This document shows positions 56,860 to 64,000 of a DNA stretch of 64,000 bases, piece by piece. Below the pieces are notes generated by a model, which saw only the letters and a program-made list of their open reading frames with translations, had not been told where the DNA came from and ran no database searches. Made by a program: the position numbers and the translations under genes. Position 1 is the first letter of the stretch; every line of letters begins with the position of its first letter. Source of the stretch: Sphingopyxis sp. JAI128 (GTDB lineage: Bacteria; Pseudomonadota; Alphaproteobacteria; Sphingomonadales; Sphingomonadaceae); assembly GCF_014207235.1 (NCBI RefSeq), contig NZ_JACHDA010000005.1:1-64000 (forward strand). Reading direction: 5' to 3'.

Positions 56860-57306
56860 CAGCGGAGAGAAGAGGTCGAGGGCCTGGACAGGATCGGCAG
56901 GGTCATGGATCTGGTGAAAGCTCACCTCAGCCACGCGCTGCGCGCTGACGGGGAAGGCCTGCAACTCATGGAAGCCCATGTTCTGCGAATCATTCTCGCA
57001 GGTGGCGGCTGTTCGCAGCTCGACGTCGTGCGCGAGACGCGCCGCGACAAGGCGCAAATCGGTAAACTTGTGGCAAGCCTGGTAGCGCGGGGGCTCTTGA
57101 CGAAGGGGGCCGATCCTTCCGACGGACGGCGCCAGCTCTTGGCCCTTACCTCGGCGGGCGAACGCGTCGCGCGTCAGTCCTTGCGGCAGCGAGAAATTAT
57201 TGCGGACAAACTCTTTGCAGCGGTTTCGGCAGATGAACTTCAGTCGCTTCTCGGTACCCTCGCGCGGCTCGAAGCGCGCCTTTCCCAAGACCTCCCCGCC
57301 AGCTGA
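56860..57306 (+). CDS. MarR family transcriptional regulator
   Basis: 148 aa from GTG 56860 with GGAGGGG nine bases before; farther starts lie inside the operator. The winged helix is CSQLDVVRETRRDKAQIGKL then LVARGLLTKGADPSDGRRQL (wing with DGRR). Divergent from the aldehyde dehydrogenase gene; the two palindromes between make repression of both genes likely. Confidence 0.92.
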   Translation, partial: QRREEVEGLDRIGRVMDLVKAHLSHALRADGEGLQLMEAHVLRIILAGGGCSQLDVVRETRRDKAQIGKLVASLVARGLLTKGADPSDGRRQLLALTSAGERVARQSLRQREIIADKLFAAVSADELQSLLGTLARLEARLSQDLPAS

Positions 57307-57459
57307 TCCACCTTTTCGCAGGACTTAGAAAAAGCTGTCGCCGGTCGATGGTCGAGGACAGTTCACCTACACTCGGGGCGGCTTACTTCAGACCGGTGTC
57401 GCATTGGAGATCAAGCAAGCCATCAAGACCACGGGAAGGAAGACCTCGCGGCCGTGCGT

Positions 57460-58710
57460 CTACTCGCTCCGCAGCGCCTCGATCGGCGATAGGCGCGAGG
57501 CGCGGATCGCGGGCCACCCGCCGAAGGCCAGCCCGATCACGGCGGAAAACAGGATGGCGCCCACCGCCACGCCGAAACCGATCGGCGCCGGAAAATCGGC
57601 ATAGGCGACGAACGCCAGTGCCGCGACCTTCGCGAGTGCGAGACCGACGCCGCCGCCGATGACGCACAGCACCGCGGCTTCGACCAGGAATTGATTGCGG
57701 ATATCGGCGCGCTTCGCGCCGAGCGCCATCCGGAGGCCGATCTCGCGCGTGCGCTCGGTGACGCTCACGAGCATGATGTTCATGATGCCGATCCCCCCGA
57801 CGAGGAGCGAGATCGATGCGATGGCTACGAGCAGCGCCTGGAATATCTGCGTCGCCTCGCCCGTGACCTCGGCGATTTCCGTCGTCGTGCGGACGGTGAA
57901 CGGATTGATCTTGCCTTTCGCGACGCGGTAGCGATCGCGCAGGATTTTCTTGATCTCGTTCTGCCCGGCGATGAGCGACGGTTCGTCGTCGAAGCCGACG
58001 AAAGCGATATGGATGTCGTCGGGTCCCTGCGCCGGAGTGTCGAGCAGGCGCTGGCGCAGCGTTCCGAGCGGCACGATCACCAGATCGTCATTGTCGTTGC
58101 CGAAGCTGCTGCCCTTGCTTTCGAGCAGGCCGACGATACGGAACGGGACGCGGTTGATCCGCACCGTCTCGCCGACGGGATCGTAACTTCCGAACAGGCG
58201 GGTAGCAACGGTCTGGCCGAGGACGGCAATGCGCGAGGAGGCATTGGCGTCGCCCTGCTCGATGAAGCGGCCTTCGTCTGTATTGACGTTGCTGACGATC
58301 GCATAATCGGGTGTGGCGCCGATCACCTCGGTCGTTGTGTTACGCCCGGCCGCGACGAGTTGCACGCGGGTCCGGAGCTGCGGCGCGGTGGCGGTGATGC
58401 CCGGCACCTGTTTGGCGATCGCCTTGATATCCCGTTCGGTCAGCCGGCCGCGATCGGTGGTCCGGCGCGGACCGTCGCTGTCGGGCTCGGGCACGACGAT
58501 CGCCATGTTCGCACCGAGCGCGCCGATCGATTCGGTCACCGACACCTGCGCCCCGGCGCCGATCGCGACTGCGAGGATGACCGAGAAGACGCCGATCATG
58601 ACGCCGAGCGTGGTGAGGATCGAGCGCATCAGGTTGACGCGGAGCGCCGTCAGCGCGATCGCGACATTGATCCCCCACCCCGCAAGACTGCGCCAGAGCC
58701 GAGCGATCAT
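57460..58710 (-). CDS. MacB-type ABC transporter permease
   Basis: 416 aa. An N-terminal helix, a periplasmic MacB core domain (about 50-270, QVSVTESIGALGANMAIVVP) and three C-terminal FtsX helices (SLLVGGIGIMNIMLVSVTER at about 290). The ATPase is not fused, unlike E. coli MacB. It starts with an ATGA overlap after the ATPase gene. It should work with the ATPase and adaptor as a mechanotransmitting exporter of antibiotics, peptides or lipids. Confidence 0.95.
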   Translation of the reverse strand: MIARLWRSLAGWGINVAIALTALRVNLMRSILTTLGVMIGVFSVILAVAIGAGAQVSVTESIGALGANMAIVVPEPDSDGPRRTTDRGRLTERDIKAIAKQVPGITATAPQLRTRVQLVAAGRNTTTEVIGATPDYAIVSNVNTDEGRFIEQGDANASSRIAVLGQTVATRLFGSYDPVGETVRINRVPFRIVGLLESKGSSFGNDNDDLVIVPLGTLRQRLLDTPAQGPDDIHIAFVGFDDEPSLIAGQNEIKKILRDRYRVAKGKINPFTVRTTTEIAEVTGEATQIFQALLVAIASISLLVGGIGIMNIMLVSVTERTREIGLRMALGAKRADIRNQFLVEAAVLCVIGGGVGLALAKVAALAFVAYADFPAPIGFGVAVGAILFSAVIGLAFGGWPAIRASRLSPIEALRSE

Positions 58711-59414
58711 GACGCAGGGCTCCGCCGGTTCTTTACCGGCTCGTCCTCGATGACCTTGCCGTCGCGAAACAGGATACGGCGCTCGGCATAGTCGGCGATA
58801 TCGGGTTCATGGGTCACCAGCACGACGGTGATGCCCGCGGCATTGAGCGCCTGGAAAATGCCCATGATGTCGTTCGAGGTCTGCGTATCGAGCGCGCCCG
58901 TCGGCTCGTCGGCGAGCAGCATCAGCGGCTCGGTGACGAGGGCTCGCGCAATCGCGACGCGTTGCTGCTGCCCGCCAGACAATTTGGCCGGACTGTTCTC
59001 CAGCCGGTCCCCGAGCCCCATCGCTTCGAGCTTCGCCCTCGCGCGCTGCTGGCGCTCGGCGCGGCCGGCCCCGGCGTAGATGAGCGGGACCGCGACATTG
59101 TCGAGCGCGCTGGTGCGGGGCAGCAGGTTGAACTGCTGGAAGACAAAGCCGATCTTGCGGTTGCGGATGTCGGCGAGCTCGTCGCTCGACAGGCTGTTGG
59201 TGTCGATGCCATCCAACCGCAGCGTGCCCGACGTCGGCGTGTCGAGGCAGCCGATCATGTTCATGAAGGTCGATTTGCCGCTGCCGCTCGCGCCCATGAT
59301 CGCGACGAATTCGCCGCGCTGGATCGCGAGCGACACGCCGTTGACGGCGTGGAGGATCTCGCCGCCGATCATGTAATCCTTGACGAGGGCGTCCGTCTCA
59401 AGAAGCGGTATCAT
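58707..59414 (-). CDS. MacB-type ABC transporter ATPase
   Basis: 235 aa. Walker A MGASGSGKSTFMN, Q-loop FVFQQFNLLPR, signature LSGGQQQRVAIARAL, Walker B LMLLADEPTGALD and the switch VLVTHEPDIADY are all intact. This is the LolD/MacB type. It overlaps the adaptor gene by 17 bases and the permease gene by four, forming a three-gene operon. Confidence 0.96.
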   Translation of the reverse strand: MIPLLETDALVKDYMIGGEILHAVNGVSLAIQRGEFVAIMGASGSGKSTFMNMIGCLDTPTSGTLRLDGIDTNSLSSDELADIRNRKIGFVFQQFNLLPRTSALDNVAVPLIYAGAGRAERQQRARAKLEAMGLGDRLENSPAKLSGGQQQRVAIARALVTEPLMLLADEPTGALDTQTSNDIMGIFQALNAAGITVVLVTHEPDIADYAERRILFRDGKVIEDEPVKNRRSPAS

Positions 59415-60684
59415 CGCCGCTCTCCTCGTCGCCTGCGCTGCCCTCGTCTTTCCGGGGTTTGAGGGAGCGGCTGCGAACGAGTATCTTCTCGCCCGGTTTG
59501 AGGCCGCTGACGATCTCGGTATATTCGTCGCCTTCGACCCCGATGGTCACCTTGCGCATCGCGGGCCGATAGGGATCGTCGGTCGCGACGAACACACGGT
59601 GGGCGGGCTTGCGCTTCTTGTCCGGCGGTTGCTTCTCGTCATCGCGCGCGTCCGCTGGCACGTCGTCGGCGCGCGGGCGAAAGCGCAGCGCGCCCGACGG
59701 AACGCGGACGACCTTCGGGCGCGAACCCGTCACGATGTCGACATTGGCGGTCATGCCCGGCAGCAGTTTGCCGTCGAGATTGGGAACGTCGGCGATCACG
59801 AGATAGCTCACGACATTCTGGTTCTCGACCGCGGCCTGCCGGACCTGGCGCACCGTCGCGCGGAAGATGATGTCCGGATAGCTGTCGACCGAGAAATTGA
59901 CCGCTTGGCCAACCTTGACCTGGCCGATATCGGCCTCGTCAACCGACGCCTCGACCTGCATCTGCGTGATATCGGTTGCGATCTCGAAGAGGTTCGGGGT
60001 CTGGAAGCCTGCGGTAACGGTCGACCCGGGTTCGACCAGCTTGTTGATGATGACGCCGCTCGACGGCGCGACGATGCGGGTTCGGGTGAGATCGAGCTGC
60101 GCCGACGAGAGCTCGGCGCTCGCCTGGCTGATCTGTGCCCGCGCACTCGACACTTGCGCCCTGTTCACGCTGGCCGCTGCACGCGCCGCGCCGAGCTGCG
60201 CGTCGGCGGCATCGAGATCGGCCTTCGACACGAAGCCGTTGCCGGCGAGCGCCTTGCGCCGCGCGTAATTGCGCTGCTGGATCAGCAGGTCATTATCTGC
60301 CTTGGCGACATTGGCCTCGGCCTGCCTGAGGCCCGCGCGCGCGAGCTCCAACTGTGCCTGTCCCTGCTGCACGCGCGCCTGGACACGGGTGGGGTCGATC
60401 AGCGCAAGCAGCTGCCCCTTTTTGACGGGACTGTTGTAATCGACGAAAACTTGCGTGACCTGGCCCGAGACCTCGGCGCCGACATTGATCGTGTTGAGAG
60501 CGCGCACCTTGCCGCTCGCCGACACGACGCGGTCGACGTCGCCGCGCTCGACTTTGGCCAGGACATACCCATAGTCGCGCGGCGCCGGCGACAGGATCTT
60601 GTAGAGCAGGAACGCTGCAATGAGCACGATCCCCGCTGACCAGAAGCGATGCCTGCCGGCCCACCCGCGCACTGTCCGCAACAT
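59398..60684 (-). CDS. MacA/HlyD-type periplasmic adaptor protein
   Basis: 428 aa. One N-terminal membrane helix (FWSAGIVLIAAFLLYKIL), the lipoyl half-motif RALNTINVGAEVSGQV, a long coiled hairpin (QAQLELARAGLRQAEANVAK) and beta-barrel parts (SSGVIINKLVEPGSTVTAG). The charged C-terminal tail after about 410 is extra. It links the MacB-type pump to an outer-membrane channel, which is not encoded here. First gene of the operon, AAAGGG before the ATG. Confidence 0.95.
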   Translation of the reverse strand: MLRTVRGWAGRHRFWSAGIVLIAAFLLYKILSPAPRDYGYVLAKVERGDVDRVVSASGKVRALNTINVGAEVSGQVTQVFVDYNSPVKKGQLLALIDPTRVQARVQQGQAQLELARAGLRQAEANVAKADNDLLIQQRNYARRKALAGNGFVSKADLDAADAQLGAARAAASVNRAQVSSARAQISQASAELSSAQLDLTRTRIVAPSSGVIINKLVEPGSTVTAGFQTPNLFEIATDITQMQVEASVDEADIGQVKVGQAVNFSVDSYPDIIFRATVRQVRQAAVENQNVVSYLVIADVPNLDGKLLPGMTANVDIVTGSRPKVVRVPSGALRFRPRADDVPADARDDEKQPPDKKRKPAHRVFVATDDPYRPAMRKVTIGVEGDEYTEIVSGLKPGEKILVRSRSLKPRKDEGSAGDEESGDDTAS

Positions 60685-61027
60685 TTGATTGCCCTTTTAA
60701 GACCGACCGAATCCCGGTTCGCCGGAGAACCGGTTCTGCCGGCTGCCTATCCTTGGCATGCCGGCGTGATCTTGCGAAAGCGGAATCGAGCATGACGGTA
60801 CGGCCGCAGTTCCCCCGAGCCCGTCATCCCGATATCCCGATATGCCGATGCAAACCGCCGATTTGTTGTCTGGCCAAGGGAAAGAGCCGTGTCCGCCGTG
60901 GGGGCGTCTGCACGCGCAAGCTGGGCGAGCCCGCACGATGCGTCTTGGACCGGAGCATCGAAAGCGCAAGATCGGTCGAGCGCATGGCGGAGGCATCGCC
61001 TATTCCGGATCTGCCAAGCAGGAGTGA
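60685..61027. other. Divergent promoter region
   Basis: 343 bases between the MacA-type and AraC genes. No gene seen. A short CCGATAT direct repeat occurs near 60830-60845. Both promoters must be here, and the AraC-type regulator could control the pump operon. Confidence 0.5.
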
Positions 61028-61915
61028 ATGATGACGGCGGCCCGGAAGAATTATGAGGACCGGATGCAGAGAGTGCTCGATCATATCGACGCGCATCTCG
61101 GCGATGACCTCGACCTCGAAGTGCTCAGCAGTGTCGCCGCCTTTTCGAAATTTCATTTCCACCGGCAGTTCGCTGCGACCTTCGGGCTTTCGGTGCATCG
61201 CTATGTCCAGCTGGCCCGGATGAAGCGGGCCTCGCACCAGCTCGCGTCCGAGAAGGGACGGAGTGTGACGGAGATTGCGATGGACGCCGGCTATGACGCC
61301 CCTGATGCCTTCGCCCGCGCCTTCCGAGGCCGGTTCGGCCAATCGCCGTCGTCGTTCCGCAAATCGCCCGACTGGACGCCGTGGCTTGCGGCCTTCGGGC
61401 CTCTGAATAACGCGAGGAGCAGACTTATGCCGGTGCATTATGAAATCGACGACGTGACGATCCGCGACGTGCCGCCAACGCCGGTGGCGATACTGGAACA
61501 TCGCGGCGATCGCGCGGGGCTGCCGGCCACGATCGAGACCTTTATCGCCTGGCGCAAGACCGTAGGTCTCTCGCCCGCGACGAGCCCGACCTTCAATATC
61601 TTTCGTTCGGAGCGGACGCCCGCAGACCCTGGAGACTACAGCATGGATCTCTGCGTCGGGACCGAGCTGCCCATCGATCCGGACGACGCGGTCATGCGGG
61701 CGGGGGTGATCCCGGGCGGCCGGTGTGCGGTGCTGCGCATCGAGCATGATACCCATAATCTGGAGCCTGCCGCCCTTTTCCTCTATGGCAGCTGGCTCCC
61801 GGCGAGCGGCGAGGAGGTCCGGGACTTTCCCATCTATTGCCGCCGGCACCTCAGCCTTTCTCCAGACGGAGGCGCTCAGGATGTGGTGGTCGAGCTGTTT
61901 CTGCCGCTCAAATAG
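61028..61915 (+). CDS. AraC family regulator with GyrI-like domain
   Basis: 295 aa after AGGAGTGA. Two AraC helix-turn-helices (about 15-110): FSKFHFHRQFAATFGLSVHR and VTEIAMDAGYDAPDAFARAF with the RGRFGQSPSSFRK end. Residues about 140-295 are the GyrI/Rob ligand domain (VPPTPVAILEHRGD, RRHLSLSPDG). Such regulators sense drugs or cations and often switch efflux pumps; the MacAB operon is divergent from it. Confidence 0.93.
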   Translation: MMTAARKNYEDRMQRVLDHIDAHLGDDLDLEVLSSVAAFSKFHFHRQFAATFGLSVHRYVQLARMKRASHQLASEKGRSVTEIAMDAGYDAPDAFARAFRGRFGQSPSSFRKSPDWTPWLAAFGPLNNARSRLMPVHYEIDDVTIRDVPPTPVAILEHRGDRAGLPATIETFIAWRKTVGLSPATSPTFNIFRSERTPADPGDYSMDLCVGTELPIDPDDAVMRAGVIPGGRCAVLRIEHDTHNLEPAALFLYGSWLPASGEEVRDFPIYCRRHLSLSPDGGAQDVVVELFLPLK

Positions 61916-61952
61916 CGCCAGAGGCAGCAGAGCTTTATCGGCCGGCGCACGC

Positions 61953-61964
61953 CCCCCCCCCCCC
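61953..61964 (+). repeat. C12 homopolymer
   Basis: Twelve consecutive C between the AraC stop and the end of the convergent hydrolase gene. It is non-coding here, so length changes would not alter a protein. Confidence 0.9.
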
Positions 61965-62013
61965 ACGATATCGGAAACCCTGGGGAGAAGCGACGCTGGA
62001 GATGTTGAAAGAC

Positions 62014-62862
62014 TTAAGCCTGGCGCCTGGGCTGCATCGTCTGCCTGAGCCAGGAGGCGAACCTCTCGGTGTGCATTATCATACCAAGATGGTTTCCGGG
62101 GGCGTCCCGGAGAGCGACGCCGAACTTTTCTGCGAGCATTTCCGTTGCCACCCGCGCCGGTTGCCCGATCGAGGCCTCGCCAGCCGCGACAATTATCCTC
62201 TCGCGGAGGATCGACGGGATGGACGGCTGAAAATGCACGGTGCACGGCGCCATGCGGCCAAGCGCGAAGCGCTGCTTCCCGCTTTCCTCCGTCGACAAGG
62301 GCGGCAAAATTATCCGTTCCCGCTTGGAATCTGCACTGCGCGTTTCCTGAAAGACCTGGCTGAGGTCGGCGAAAGCCTGAAGAGCTGCGCCGGGATCGTC
62401 GCGTGCCAATCGGAACGCCTTGTCGGCCTCCGCAAGCAGCATCTCGCCGTTGGGCGCCAATCCGAAAAGCGGGGGCTCATGAGCTACGAGTAGCTGCACA
62501 ATCTCCGGATGTTCCAGAACCAGATGCAAACCGACCGCCGCGCCCCCACTGGCGCCAAAAATGAACACCGGTTCCTGCGAAACGGCTTCGACGATCGCAC
62601 GAAGATCATCAGCGAGGACTGCCAGAGAAAAAGGAGCACCATCTGGCAGGAGGCTTTCGCCGACCCCGCGCGGATCATGCCGCACCACGGTGAAATCGGC
62701 TGCAAGCTTCGACGCAAGCGCCTCAAACCCCTGAATGCCAAGCGGCGCCCCTGTAAGGACCAGGAATGGCCCCGCGCCTTCGACGATGTAGCGCAATGTC
62801 ACACCATCGCGATGGAGCCAATTTGGCACTTTGTTGCCCTTTCCAGCCGAATGCGACCTCAT
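62014..62862 (-). CDS. Alpha/beta hydrolase
   Basis: 282 aa. RHDPRGVGESLLPDG is the strand-4 region, IFGASGGAAVGLHLVLEHPE the nucleophile elbow (GASGG), and APGNHLGMIMHTERFASWL the final block with catalytic His. An Asp near IIVAAGEASIG is not clear. Cytosolic. The start ATG overlaps the TGA of DUF1993 (ATGA). The frame is open far upstream, but the family homology begins here. Confidence 0.88.
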   Translation of the reverse strand: MRSHSAGKGNKVPNWLHRDGVTLRYIVEGAGPFLVLTGAPLGIQGFEALASKLAADFTVVRHDPRGVGESLLPDGAPFSLAVLADDLRAIVEAVSQEPVFIFGASGGAAVGLHLVLEHPEIVQLLVAHEPPLFGLAPNGEMLLAEADKAFRLARDDPGAALQAFADLSQVFQETRSADSKRERIILPPLSTEESGKQRFALGRMAPCTVHFQPSIPSILRERIIVAAGEASIGQPARVATEMLAEKFGVALRDAPGNHLGMIMHTERFASWLRQTMQPRRQA

Positions 62863-63389
62863 GAGCTGGGCCGCCCCTGCGCGTCTGCCTGCGCCGTGTG
62901 GCGGTCCATATGCGGTATGAAATCCATCTTGCCGATCGGCACACCTGCATGGCGCAACAGGGCGTAGACCATCGTCACGTGGAAATAGAAGTTCGGCATG
63001 ATCCAGTCCCTGATATCCTCTTCTGCCGACATCACGAAGCGTACGCCATTGGGAAGCGTGAGATCGACGACCGCGTCTGCGTCCGCCCACGCGGCGGCTC
63101 CCGCCTCCTCCACCTGCGAGAGAATCGAGGCAATCCGTTCGCGAATCTCGGCGAGCGTGGTGTAGGCGGTCTCGTCGAGCGGAACGGCTTTCCCTCCGAC
63201 CTGATTGAGGGCAAGAAGCACCTGATTGAGCGCGACGCGGAACTGCAGTTCCAGCGGAAACATGTCGTCGGTGAGCTTTTCCGCAAGCACTGCATCCGTC
63301 ATTCCCGCGTCGAGAGCCTTGCCAACGAGACGGTCGAGCATCCCGAGCATGTCGATAAAGATGATCCGGGCGGAATGCGCGTAAGTCAT
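62859..63389 (-). CDS. DUF1993 family protein
   Basis: 176 aa from ATG 63389 after AAGGAAG. Helical four-helix-bundle type protein: ARIIFIDMLGMLDRLVGKAL, LRHAGVPIGKMDFI. The C-terminal block FYFHVTMVYALLRHAGVPIG is the family hallmark and suits a DinB-like fold. Coupled to the hydrolase gene. Confidence 0.88.
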   Translation of the reverse strand: MTYAHSARIIFIDMLGMLDRLVGKALDAGMTDAVLAEKLTDDMFPLELQFRVALNQVLLALNQVGGKAVPLDETAYTTLAEIRERIASILSQVEEAGAAAWADADAVVDLTLPNGVRFVMSAEEDIRDWIMPNFYFHVTMVYALLRHAGVPIGKMDFIPHMDRHTAQADAQGRPSS

Positions 63390-63521
63390 AATCTTCCTTT
63401 GCAGTGAAAAGTCTGGTGATGCTGTAGCGTCTGCAGTGGTGGCGGACATCCGTCGACTTCGGCCAGATACGGGACGGCGGCCATCGGCCGCTGCGTACGA
63501 CCGTTGGCTCGCAGACTTTGG

Positions 63522-64000
63522 TCATCGCCAGAGAGAAATATTCTCCTGTTCGAGCGCGCGCTGGACGGCTGGCCTCGCCTCGATACGCCGGGCGTGGCAG
63601 GTCCAGTTGGGAAAGGATTTCGGCATGTCGATGCTCATCCGCATGCCCCACCGATAGAAGACCGCCAGATAGGGATCGACGACCGAATAACGCTCCCCCA
63701 GCGCCCAATTGCCGTTGGCAAGCTTTGCCTCGATCACGCCGTAGGCACCGGTGAGGTGCTCCATTCCCCTTGCTTCGGATGTCGGGATGAGCATCGCTCG
63801 GATCGCAGAAATAGTCGGGCCGCCATATCATGCGGACCGCGACCGCGTGGACGCTTCCCGAGAGCCAGTTGAACCACTCGACAGCGCGAACGAGCGCTGC
63901 GCCGTCAGCGCCGAGCAGACCGACATCCGGACGCTCGATTGCCAGATGCAACAGGATCGCCGGCACTTCGGTGATGAGAAGGTCGTCAGCCGTCAGGACA
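63522..64000 (-). pseudogene. Glutathione S-transferase gene, frameshifted and partial
   Basis: The N-terminal part, open to the window edge, has VLTADDLLITEVPAILLHLA, the end of the thioredoxin-like domain (family TENxAIL site). At about 63766 an extra G in a GGGG run shifts the frame; in the next frame MEHLTGAYGVIEAKLANGNW continues the helical domain and ends EQENISLWR at 63522. Removing one G joins them exactly. Either a recent pseudogene or a base-calling error. It would be cytosolic. Confidence 0.8.

Noticed and set aside
60824..62245. 473-codon minus frame over the AraC gene
   Set aside because: Antisense of a complete AraC-GyrI protein; composition is not protein-like.
62863..63966. 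Long open minus frame continuing upstream of the hydrolase
   Set aside because: It is the GST reading frame running on by chance through DUF1993 because of the frameshift; not a 650-aa fusion.
1..64000. CRISPR arrays, tRNA and rRNA genes
   Set aside because: No regularly spaced repeats, cloverleaf-like sequence or rRNA signature was seen on reading; a dedicated scan would be decisive.

Overview
The window is high-GC DNA with sphingomonad-like content (Sphingomonadaceae such as Sphingopyxis, Sphingomonas or Novosphingobium). It carries several TonB-dependent receptors, a PQQ dehydrogenase lipoprotein, DUF736, many SDRs and acyl-CoA-type catabolic enzymes, and LysR/XRE/MarR/AraC regulators beside their targets. 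No rRNA, tRNA, CRISPR array or replication origin was recognised. The assignment rests on gene families only.

Region 1 (1-17.6 kb) looks like an accessory island. It opens with the 3' end of an IS5-type transposase whose last bases coincide with the stop codon of a receiver-domain protein. That protein forms a two-gene minus-strand operon with a large protein carrying two GHKL ATPase domains, a two-component-like pair of the kind expected in conflict or stress systems. Then come a fused nucleotidyltransferase-HEPN protein, DUF736 (typical of integrative elements), a 5'-truncated subtilisin remnant, an unidentified gene broken by two single-base shifts, and a LysE exporter. At 11.06-16.68 kb lies a compact three-gene operon: Ser/Thr kinase fused to an SF1 (COG1112-type) helicase, a PLD-fold protein, and a PP2C phosphatase. 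Its architecture resembles type I Mokosh anti-phage defence with an added phosphatase, and it is the best candidate for an undescribed system variant. Decayed DNA with a LysR pseudogene follows.

Region 2 (17.8-37.4 kb) is chromosomal-looking: an EamA exporter, a 985-aa TonB receptor downstream of a GH114-type glycosidase, a type B chloramphenicol acetyltransferase, two paralogous short TonB receptors (25.5-27.4 and 35.5-37.4 kb), and small enzymes and regulators (NIPSNAP, GNAT, LysR, ArsR-SRPBCC pair, GyrI-like, DUF2239, quinone-oxidoreductase-like MDR).

Region 3 (37.7-49.5 kb) is a coherent catabolic locus. A five-gene minus-strand operon, four junctions of which overlap or nearly overlap, encodes SDR, a hydrolase-CoA ligase fusion, a GPH-type MFS importer, an SGNH hydrolase and a second SDR. 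It is divergent from a PQQ dehydrogenase lipoprotein gene followed by an XRE/MmyB-like regulator, which converges on a TonB receptor gene. A perfect 17-bp inverted repeat sits in the divergent promoter region. Together they suggest uptake, periplasmic oxidation, ester cleavage and CoA activation of an unidentified substrate.

Region 4 (50-64 kb) holds a GFA protein, a P-loop kinase, a double aspartyl protease with PDZ, a YciI protein, a seven-TM protein, an ALDH gene divergent from a MarR gene with clear palindromic operators, a MacAB-type efflux operon, an AraC-GyrI regulator, a DUF1993-hydrolase pair, and a frameshifted GST cut by the window edge. At least four genes carry single-base indels at short homopolymers, so sequencing error must be excluded before calling them pseudogenes.
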